DNA from: Actinomycetota bacterium
Lineage (GTDB): Bacteria; Actinomycetota; Actinomycetes; Streptosporangiales; Streptosporangiaceae
Direction of reading: 5' to 3'
Assembly (NCBI GenBank): GCA_003168295.1
Contig: PMST01000426.1
Coordinates: forward strand, 1 to 21,347
DNA length: 21,347 nt
Under the pieces are notes generated by a model. It saw only the letters and a program-made list of their open reading frames with translations. It had not been told where the DNA came from and made no database searches. Each line of letters opens with the position of its first letter. The first letter of the stretch is position 1. Below, piece after piece: positions 9,001 through 14,686 of this stretch. The position numbers and the translations under genes were made by a program.

Positions 9001-10551
9001 GCGCCGGTGCCGCTGGCCGACCGGGCGGTCGCGGTACTGAACCGGGGCACCCCCAGCTGCGTGGTCACCCCCGACGGCACGCTGCACGTGTCACTGATGC
9101 GCTCCTGCAGCGCGTGGCCGTCCGGGATATGGATCGACGGGGATCCCAGGAAGGCGCCAGACGGCAGCAGCTTTGCCTGGCAGCACTGGAGCCACACGTT
9201 CGAGTACGCGCTGGCCTCGGGCCAGGGCGACTGGCGGACAGCGGGCTTCAACACCGCCGCCGAGGATTACAACCACGACCTGATCACCGCCGTGACCAGG
9301 TCCGGGCCCGCCGAGACCGGCCCCGCCGAAGACGCCGGGTCCGCTGGATCCCGCCCGGCCAGGGGCGGCGGCGTGGTGTCGGCGGAGCCGGCCAACGTCA
9401 TGGTCAGCACGGTGAAGCCGCGCGGCAATCCGCTCGCCGCCGGGAAGATCCGCGTGCTGGCGGCGGCAGGAGCGCACGGAGAGGCAGGCGGCGAGGCCGC
9501 GGTCACCGTGCGCCTGCGGGAAACCGAGGGGAGAGCTACCACCGCGCGGCTCCGGCTCGCGGCCACCGGGGGTCCGCGGGCCGGGATCTCGGCGGCGTGG
9601 CTCACCGACCTGATCGAGGAGTCAGACGGCGCTCCCCTCCCGGTGCAGGACGGGACCGTTACTGTCGACATTCCGGCCTTCGGCACGGTAACTCTGGTGG
9701 TCCGGACGAGTTCGGCCGCCGCAGCCGACGGCCACCCGCCCTCGCTAGCCGAATCGGTCCAGCCGGTCTACGCCCGCTACTGGCTGCACGGCAAGGGCCC
9801 GGCGCCGGCCGGCAACCTCCCGGTCGCGGTGCACCTGTCCCCCACCCGGGTCGCCCTGGCCGATTCCGGCGACGCAGCCACGCTGACGCTGACAGTGGGC
9901 TGCGGGGCGGAGCCCGCGTCGGGGACGGTGGAGCTGATCGTGCCCAGCGGGATTACCGTCGCGGCGGCGGAAGACCCGCACGCGGCGAGCCTGGACTACG
10001 AACTTGCCCCGGGCGGGTACGCGGGCTGGGAGCTGACCGTGCGAGCGGCGCCCGGGACCGCGGCGGGACGCTATTTCGTGGCCGCGCGGATCCAGGACGA
10101 GTTCGGCCACCTCATCGAGGACACGGCCATGGTGGCGGTCGGCGAGCGTCGCTGGCCCGATCCGCACCTGCCGCCCGAGGAAAGCCTGGAGCTGCTGCAG
10201 ACCGACTACGCCGCGGCCGCGGCCGAGGTTGAGCTGGAGGTACTGACGCCCAAGCTGCGCCTGATCCCGGGCGCCCGCGGCGAGCTGCGGGTGCGCGTGA
10301 CCAACAGGCTGGCCTCTGAGCTGCACGGCGAGGCTCAGCTCGTATCGCCGTTCGGGACCTGGCAGATGCTCGGACCGTGGACGCGGGGCTTCGGCGCCGC
10401 TCCCCAAGAGAGCGTGACGTTGCGGTTCACCGTCAGCGTGCCGGAGACGGAACGTCCTGGGTCACAGTGGTGGGCTCTGGTGAAGGTGATGTATTTCGGG
10501 CGGGTGAGGTACACCGAGGCCGTCCCGGTCGTCGTCGAGCCCGGCAACTGA
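6049..10551 (+). CDS. Large cytoplasmic GH38 alpha-mannosidase with accessory beta-sandwich domains
   Basis: A 1500-residue glycoside hydrolase of family 38, a retaining zinc enzyme that removes alpha-mannose. Residues 1-110 look like an Ig/NEW3-type domain. The catalytic core begins at MVSHFHYDPIWW with His121 and Asp123 as zinc ligands. Asp249 in AWMLDVFGHDPGYP matches the nucleophile/zinc ligand of the WxxDxFGH motif, and HHDAITG starts at residue 475, the family's third zinc site. Central beta-sandwich regions follow. Residues from about 1240 to the end contain two further NEW3-like domains. A Gly/Ala/Pro linker lies near 1085-1105. There is no signal peptide or membrane segment, so it should act inside the cell. 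Typical GH38 proteins are near 900-1100 residues. ATG 6049 has only a weak upstream site; it lies 31 bases after thiE. Confidence 0.9.
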   Translation: MRIAGVESTDLFVGTAQRPLQVVRVTLVNEGPGMLASPATSATVHVAGPGVRDHGPFGITGLHQGEEKAFEVPVEVTAPYQPGGTRRVTVTVRSEAGQRQAEADISVAEPGWTMWMVSHFHYDPIWWNTQGQFTESRLTMPDEDGRLPDVRNAFELVGAHLDRARKDPDYKFVLAEIDYLKPYFDAYPQDREDLRALMAEGRIEIVGGNYNEPSTNLTCAESTIRNAVYGIGFQRDVLGADPRTAWMLDVFGHDPGYPGLMAAAGLTSSSWARGPFHQWGPSGAEGGGNRRMQFGSEFEWLSPDGSGLLTSYMAQHYSAGWKLQALPDLASAELEAYGQFRALAQVATTRNVMLPVGADHVIPSRWVTDIHRDWNQRYVWPRFTTAVPAEFFAAVSAEAGSPGRTGTWITPQTRDMGPVYTGKDVSYIDTKQAQRAIEIAVTEAERLGTMAWLNGASFPHAELDKAWRLLAFGAHHDAITGVESDQVYLDLAGGWREAWELGSAARRDAAAYLSASAGPAQAGVCIHVVNAVARVRTGMARVTVEVADDGTPSTSWLEIRDPAGRLVPSLAEGVRRRDDGSLAEVTLTFAARDVPALGSATYQAVPAGQEGSASGWQAFTAADPHAIENDAYLVTADPARGGTVTVTDKRTGASVLAGPGNELVIQDEYALHPRHGEGPWHLSPKGPGTGSASVPARVTAQRCPAGSRLVASFTFEGLDVTQETLLWDDAERVEFRTHVDGYRGRDRLLRVRFPADVPGGLPLYQTATAVIGRSFGLADVDTAEHWFTLDSPAHQWFGLGSAARVRTGDRNGVTQAIGVAEVVCPDSQNGLRSVIRDLMIALAGVGVTATCSQAGGSRYGAIDADSNLPDVRITLGGPEVNGFTAEVLAAAGPGYAKALQAGLAGGAGTARLWVPAARSRQDAFGPDADVRGPGDLPVLIVAGTGPGELAAAITALAQDLADALVDADLGGLGVDADLGGSQRPAPVPLADRAVAVLNRGTPSCVVTPDGTLHVSLMRSCSAWPSGIWIDGDPRKAPDGSSFAWQHWSHTFEYALASGQGDWRTAGFNTAAEDYNHDLITAVTRSGPAETGPAEDAGSAGSRPARGGGVVSAEPANVMVSTVKPRGNPLAAGKIRVLAAAGAHGEAGGEAAVTVRLRETEGRATTARLRLAATGGPRAGISAAWLTDLIEESDGAPLPVQDGTVTVDIPAFGTVTLVVRTSSAAAADGHPPSLAESVQPVYARYWLHGKGPAPAGNLPVAVHLSPTRVALADSGDAATLTLTVGCGAEPASGTVELIVPSGITVAAAEDPHAASLDYELAPGGYAGWELTVRAAPGTAAGRYFVAARIQDEFGHLIEDTAMVAVGERRWPDPHLPPEESLELLQTDYAAAAAEVELEVLTPKLRLIPGARGELRVRVTNRLASELHGEAQLVSPFGTWQMLGPWTRGFGAAPQESVTLRFTVSVPETERPGSQWWALVKVMYFGRVRYTEAVPVVVEPGN
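8941..8988 (+). repeat. Short coding repeat in the mannosidase
   Basis: Two 21-base units (8941-8961 and 8968-8988) differ at three positions and encode VDADLGG twice with a Leu-Gly spacer, at about residues 965-980. This is probably a recently duplicated loop between domains. Confidence 0.7.
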
Positions 10552-10557
10552 CCACCT

Positions 10558-10613
10558 ACGCTTGAAGCGAACGGGTACGGTGAGACACTTATTCTTGTTC
10601 CCCTTTCAAGCGT
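10558..10613. promoter_or_regulatory. Inverted repeat enclosing the LuxR regulator promoter region
   Basis: ACGCTTGAA (10558-10566) and TTCAAGCGT (10605-10613) are perfect 9-base inverted arms separated by 38 bases. The spacer is less GC-rich than its surroundings and contains TATTCT (10590-10595), a possible -10. The element starts 7 bases after the mannosidase stop and ends 18 bases before the regulator ATG. It may be an operator pair for autoregulation or a 3' hairpin of the mannosidase message. Confidence 0.4.
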
Positions 10614-10631
10614 CTGATCCCCAGAGGGCCA

Positions 10632-13187
10632 ATGCAGTCCGCCACCGCTCTTCTTAGCGGCAACCTGCCAGCGGAGCCGAACAGCTTCATCGGCCGTGAG
10701 CGTGATCTCGTCGAACTGGCCCGGCTGCTGGGCGACGTACGTGCCCTGACCCTGAGCGGCCCCGGCGGCATCGGCAAGACACGCCTGGCGATACGGCTCG
10801 CCCGCACCGTGATCGGCGAGGGTTCCGGGGCCCCCGGTGATCTCGATGAGGCCTGGCTGGTCGAGCTGGCCGACTGGCGCGGCCAGACCGCGCAGCATGT
10901 CGCGGCCACTATCGGGGTGCGCGAGGAGCCGGGCGTTCCGCTCGCGCAGACGCTGGCCGAGGCGCTGCGCTCACGGCGCATGCTCCTCATCCTCGATACC
11001 TGTGAGCATCAGGTCGGCGACTGCGCCACCCTCGTCCAGCTCCTGCTGGCCCGGTGCCCCTGGCTGCGGATCGTCGCCACCAGCCGCGAGCCGCTGCGGG
11101 TACGGGGCGAGACCGTCTGGCGGGTGCCGCCCCTTGACCTGCCGCCAGAAAGGGCGAACGGCACCGACCTCGGCGGCCACGAGGCGGTCCGGCTGTTCGC
11201 GGCCCGGGCCGCGGGCGCCCGGGCCGGCTTCGCCCTGACCGAGGACAACGTGGCGCAAGTGGCCAGGCTGTGCCGCACGCTCGACGGCATACCGCTCGGC
11301 ATCGAGCTGGCCGCGGCCCGGGTGCGGGCCCTGTCGGTCGAGCAGATCGCCGACCGGCTGGGCGGCAGATTCCAGCTGCTCAACTCGGGGGACCGGACCG
11401 CACCACTGCGCCAGCAGACGCTGCGGGCCACCGTCGACTGGAGCTACGAGCTGCTCGACGAGCCTGAACAGGTACTGCTACGCCGGCTGGCGGTCTTTTC
11501 CGGCTGGAACCTGGACATGGCCGAGCAGGTGTGCTCCGACGCGGTGTCCCCGGCCGGGGGCATCCCGGCCGACGCGGTGCTCGGCCTGCTCATCTCCCTC
11601 ATTGACAAGTCGCTGGTCGTCCTGGACGGCGAAGCGGCCGGCGACGCCAGGTACCGGCTGCTCGACACGATCCGGGAATACGCCGCCGAGCGGCTTGCCG
11701 CCGCGGGCGAACAGTCGCAGCTGGCGCTGCGGCACCGCGACTGCATCCTCGCGCTGGTAGAAGACACGACCCGCGGGATGTTCAACCGCGGCGAACCGCC
11801 CTGGCCAGTGCGCCGGGCCACCTTCCGCCGCGGTATCGCCGAATACGGTAACTTCCGCATCGCCCTGGCCACTTCCCACGCTCACGCTCACGCGGAGGAG
11901 GGACTGCGACTGTGCACGGGGCTGCGCAACATGTGGGTACCGCACGGCGACGTACGTGAGGCGGCCATCTGGTTCGACCGGTTCCTCACGCAGGACAGCG
12001 AGGTTTCCCCGCGAGTACGCGGACGCGCGCTCGCCTGCCGCGCGGAGATCGCCTTCGACCTGCAGGACTACGACACGCTGGTGCGCAGCGCCCAGGACAG
12101 CCTGGCGCTGAGCCGGGCCCACGACGACGACTTCACGGTCCCGGTCGCGCTGCGGGTGCTGGGCCAGGCCGCGGCGCGGGCCGGGCGGCCCGGCGACGCC
12201 GCCGCCTACGTCGACGAGGCCATCGCCGCCGCCGAGGTGTCGGGCAACGACTGGGAAACCGGGATCGGGCTCGCGGCCAGGGCCGCCATCGCGGTCCGGC
12301 AGGGCAAGCTGAAGTCGGCTCAGCGGGCCTACGAGGCGGCGCTTGAGGTGCTGAGCGACAACAACCACTGGGGTCTCGCCACGGTGGAGTACGGCATGGG
12401 GACGCTCGCGCGAGCGCGAGGCGACGACACGATGGCGATGCGGTACTTCGAGGACGCGATGGAGATCTTCCGTGAGCTCGACGCCTGGCCCGAGATAGCC
12501 CGGTGCCAGGCCGGGATCGGGTGGATCGCGATCGTCGGCGGCGAGCTTGCCCTGGCCGACGAGAGCCTGGCCGAAGGCTTGCGGCTGAACCAGATGTGCG
12601 GGCAGCGTCTCGGCATCGCCCGCGGACTTGAAGCGTTCGCGGCTCTGGCGGTGGCGAGGCAGCAGCCCGAACAGGCGGCGCAGCTGGCAGGCGCAGCCTG
12701 TCAGCTGCGTGATTCTCTCGGCCTCCCGGCCGGTGTAGGACCGAAAACCGAACGGGTACTTGAATTCACCCGGGAGCGCCTCAGCGCAGCGAAGGCCGCC
12801 GCCCTGTTCGCCGAAGGGCGCGAGATGACGGTGGAAGACGCCATCCGTTACGCGCTGGGGTCACAGCGACCACTGTCCGTGCCAGCATCTAGGGGCGCCC
12901 AGGTGCCGGCGGCGACGGGATGGGCCGATCAGGCACGGCCGGACGCCGTGGGCGGACCGCGTCACGACGCGGGCGCCGCCCGCCGGGCACCCTCGCCGCT
13001 CACCCCGCGCGAGCACGAGATCGTGCTCCTGATCTGCCAGGGCCTGTCCAACAGGGAGATCGCCGACGAACTGGTGATCAGCCCGGCGACCGCGGCCCGT
13101 CACGTGGCGAACATCCTCGCCAAGCTCGGCTTCACCTCGCGTACACAGGTTGCCTCATGGGCCACCCGCCACGAGCCGCGGGACTGA
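10632..13187 (+). CDS. NB-ARC/TPR LuxR-family transcriptional regulator
   Basis: An 851-residue STAND-type regulator. The N terminus carries an NB-ARC-like ATPase with Walker A GPGGIGKT (residues 43-50) and Walker B LLILDTCEH (about 117-125), then VATSREPLR and GIPLGIELAAAR (sensor/GxP-type segments). Helical tetratricopeptide-like repeats fill about 370-700. A LuxR helix-turn-helix starts at LTPREHEIV (residue 790) and includes GLSNREIADELVISPATAARHV. Such proteins are thought to bind a signal through the repeats and activate nearby genes in an ATP-dependent way. ATG 10632 has GAGGG four bases upstream. It follows the mannosidase in the same direction, so that gene is a plausible target; the inducer is unknown. 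Confidence 0.92.
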   Translation: MQSATALLSGNLPAEPNSFIGRERDLVELARLLGDVRALTLSGPGGIGKTRLAIRLARTVIGEGSGAPGDLDEAWLVELADWRGQTAQHVAATIGVREEPGVPLAQTLAEALRSRRMLLILDTCEHQVGDCATLVQLLLARCPWLRIVATSREPLRVRGETVWRVPPLDLPPERANGTDLGGHEAVRLFAARAAGARAGFALTEDNVAQVARLCRTLDGIPLGIELAAARVRALSVEQIADRLGGRFQLLNSGDRTAPLRQQTLRATVDWSYELLDEPEQVLLRRLAVFSGWNLDMAEQVCSDAVSPAGGIPADAVLGLLISLIDKSLVVLDGEAAGDARYRLLDTIREYAAERLAAAGEQSQLALRHRDCILALVEDTTRGMFNRGEPPWPVRRATFRRGIAEYGNFRIALATSHAHAHAEEGLRLCTGLRNMWVPHGDVREAAIWFDRFLTQDSEVSPRVRGRALACRAEIAFDLQDYDTLVRSAQDSLALSRAHDDDFTVPVALRVLGQAAARAGRPGDAAAYVDEAIAAAEVSGNDWETGIGLAARAAIAVRQGKLKSAQRAYEAALEVLSDNNHWGLATVEYGMGTLARARGDDTMAMRYFEDAMEIFRELDAWPEIARCQAGIGWIAIVGGELALADESLAEGLRLNQMCGQRLGIARGLEAFAALAVARQQPEQAAQLAGAACQLRDSLGLPAGVGPKTERVLEFTRERLSAAKAAALFAEGREMTVEDAIRYALGSQRPLSVPASRGAQVPAATGWADQARPDAVGGPRHDAGAARRAPSPLTPREHEIVLLICQGLSNREIADELVISPATAARHVANILAKLGFTSRTQVASWATRHEPRD

Positions 13188-13249
13188 ACGTTACCGCGCG
13201 GATGTACACGTGGCCGGGGATCATCAGCCGGTCAATATGCACACCGGAA

Positions 13250-13450
13250 TACATAGTTCGGCGCATGTGCTCCCCTGTCTCCCCCGCATAGCGTTCAACT
13301 GTCGCCAACGCACGGCAGCGGGCCGCAAGACCCGCCCGGCGGGTACCCAAGGGGGGGTGGGCACCGGCCGGAGCCGGTGGCAGCGGCCGGGCGGGTCCCG
13401 GCGCAACGCCAGGACCCGCCTGTCATCGCACTGCGGACGGGGAGGTTCTG
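13250..13450 (+). promoter_or_regulatory. Structured leader with alternative hairpins before the adenylate-forming-like gene
   Basis: After the regulator stop there are about 260 bases without a gene. Visible are a possible -10 TACATA (13250-13255) and an 8-codon mini-ORF (13265-13291, MCSPVSPA). Four complementary arms follow: ACCCGCC (13330-13336), GGCGGGT (13338-13344), GGCGGGTCC (13390-13398) and GGACCCGCC (13412-13420). The second pair is a perfect 9-base stem with a 13-base loop; the first is a 7-base stem with almost no loop. Because the arms are complementary across pairs, mutually exclusive folds are possible. A G7 run (13351-13357) lies between them. This could be an attenuator, or just terminators of the upstream gene. 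Confidence 0.4.
13362..13379 (+). terminator. Possible terminator hairpin downstream of the first LuxR regulator
   Basis: CACCGGC (13362-13368) and GCCGGTG (13373-13379) pair perfectly around a CGGA loop. No T tract follows, which is common for hairpins in high-GC actinobacteria. It lies inside the larger leader region and could belong to that structure instead. Confidence 0.4.
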
Positions 13451-14563
13451 GTGGAACGCGGCGTCAGCGTGGGGACACCTATCGAGGCGGACCCGCTCAT
13501 CCTGAGCGCGGGCATGTCACACCGCGCGATTACCGAACGCATTCTGGCGCTCGCCGGCCAGTCGGGCGGCAAGGCCGCCGTCATCGACGCCGTCGATGGC
13601 ACCGTGACCGCGTGGCCGCGGTTCGGCTGGACCATCCGCGCGGCCGCACACGGACTCAGCCGCCGCGGACTTGCCGCCAGGGATACGGCCGGGGTCTTCG
13701 TTCAGGACGCGGCCAGCTTCGCGGTAGCGGTGAACGCCATCCGCGCGACCGGAGCGACCGCCCTGGCTATCCCGCCCGACGCCAGCATGGCGGACGTCGC
13801 CGCCCAGCTTAACGCCGGCGGTGTGCGGCTGCTCATCACCTCGGCCCCGCTGGCCGGGCTCGCGGCCGAGGCCGCGGACCGGTCTTGGGTGCGGCAGGTG
13901 TTCGCGTTCGGCGAGGCCGCCGGAACGACTCCGTTCCGTTCGCTGCTCGCGGCGGCCAAGCACGGGGCCGATCCGGGCGGGGCCGATCCGGGCCGAGCCG
14001 ATCCGGGCCGAGCCGATCCGGGCCGAGCCGATCCGGGCGGCCAGCCGGAAGGCGCCGCGAGTCGGCCGGAAGGCGCCGCGAGCCTCCTGACCTCGCTGGA
14101 CGGCCGGGCCGGGCTCTGCCACCTGGACGTGGTGGTCGCGGGACCGCCCTGCGGCGACGGGCACGCATACACCTCCTTGCTTGACCTCACCTTGCTGACC
14201 GGCGCCACGATCGTGGCGGCGCCAGTCCCGCTGATCACTGCCGCGATGCGGGTCTACAAGGGCACCGCCGCGATCGTTCCCTTCAGCACTACTGTCCCCG
14301 GCCTTCCGCCGGACCGGGTCTTCAGCGTCGCCTTACCCGGGTCACCCCGCCAGACGTCCGAAGGATTATCACCGATGCCAGACGAGCCGAAGCACCCGCT
14401 GTCAGCACTGACGACCTTCGAGTTGCGCGACTACCGCCGCCAGCTAGAACGCGCCATCAAAGGCATAGCGCCCGATGCGCCGATACAGGCTGACCTACGC
14501 CGCAAGCTAGACGAGGTGCTAGCCGAGCAAGACGACCGAGCGACGATAGCCTCTCGCCCGTGA
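13451..14563 (+). CDS. Truncated adenylate-forming (ANL) enzyme-like protein with internal tandem repeats
   Basis: A 370-residue frame starting at GTG 13451 with GGAGG five bases upstream. Residues ~20-170 resemble the N-terminal part of AMP-binding CoA ligases (FGWTIRAAAHGLSRRGLAA, AVNAIRATGATALAIPP, RLLITSAPLAG, VFAFGEAAGTTPFRSLLAA). In place of the ATP-phosphate loop (SSGTTGxPKG) there are ADPGR and PEGAAS repeats. The region LCHLDVVVAGPP to YKGTAAIVP then resembles the part after that loop. The later YGxTE, hinge and C-terminal lysine motifs are absent. It is unlikely to activate an acid. The final 62 residues match a separate small ORF (14375). It may be a decaying gene or a non-catalytic binding protein. 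Confidence 0.65.
   Translation: MERGVSVGTPIEADPLILSAGMSHRAITERILALAGQSGGKAAVIDAVDGTVTAWPRFGWTIRAAAHGLSRRGLAARDTAGVFVQDAASFAVAVNAIRATGATALAIPPDASMADVAAQLNAGGVRLLITSAPLAGLAAEAADRSWVRQVFAFGEAAGTTPFRSLLAAAKHGADPGGADPGRADPGRADPGRADPGGQPEGAASRPEGAASLLTSLDGRAGLCHLDVVVAGPPCGDGHAYTSLLDLTLLTGATIVAAPVPLITAAMRVYKGTAAIVPFSTTVPGLPPDRVFSVALPGSPRQTSEGLSPMPDEPKHPLSALTTFELRDYRRQLERAIKGIAPDAPIQADLRRKLDEVLAEQDDRATIASRP
13967..14041 (+). repeat. Five 15-base tandem repeats
   Basis: Five head-to-tail units of GCCGATCCGGGCNNN encode ADPG(G/R) five times. The middle three units are identical, which suggests recent expansion. The array occupies the place of the ATP-binding loop in the adenylate-forming-like protein. 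Confidence 0.9.
14045..14082 (+). repeat. Two 17-base direct repeats, period 21
   Basis: CCGGAAGGCGCCGCGAG occurs at 14045-14061 and 14066-14082 and encodes PEGAAS twice, directly after the 15-base array. Both arrays keep the reading frame. Confidence 0.85.
14375..14563 (+). CDS. Small charged helical protein of unknown function
   Basis: An ATG at 14375 follows GAAGGA by about ten bases and opens a 62-residue protein, MPDEPKHPLSALTTFELRD and onward, rich in Arg, Asp, Glu and Leu and predicted to be two helices. It is in frame with the preceding adenylate-forming-like sequence without an intervening stop, so it could be translated alone or as that protein's C terminus. The independent ribosome binding site and the change in composition favour a separate gene whose upstream neighbour lost its own stop. 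I recall similar small proteins in actinobacterial genomes but cannot name a family. Confidence 0.5.
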   Translation: MPDEPKHPLSALTTFELRDYRRQLERAIKGIAPDAPIQADLRRKLDEVLAEQDDRATIASRP

Positions 14564-14613
14564 AGCCGAGGGAGCTGCCGCATGCCTGCGAGGCTCAGAA
14601 GGCATCGGCTTTG

Positions 14614-14671
14614 GAGGACGATCATGAGCTGGGCACTGAGCTTGATGGCCAGGGCGATTCCGGGTCGGCCC
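14614..14671 (-). pseudogene. Relic of the 5' end of a DHA2 transporter gene
   Basis: These 58 bases match 20003-20060, the first membrane helix of the DHA2 transporter, at 52 positions in the same orientation. On the minus strand both encode nearly the same peptide: GIALAIKLSAQLMIVL here and GIALAIMLSAQLMIIL there. The similarity stops abruptly on both sides, and no transporter frame continues. It is a fragment left by duplication or deletion, lying between the small ORF and the stop of the second LuxR regulator. Confidence 0.75.
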
Positions 14672-14686
14672 GGAAGCTTCGAGCGG

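Noticed and set aside
9114..10232. 372-residue plus-strand frame
   Set aside because: It overlaps the mannosidase in another frame; Arg/Gly-rich shadow with no motif.
13967..14082. Possible CRISPR-like array
   Set aside because: Units are contiguous 15- and 21-base coding repeats without unique spacers.
14563..14611. AAGCCGA / TCGGCTT inverted repeat as a terminator
   Set aside because: Only 7-base arms with a 35-base spacer and no T tract; could be chance in GC-rich DNA.
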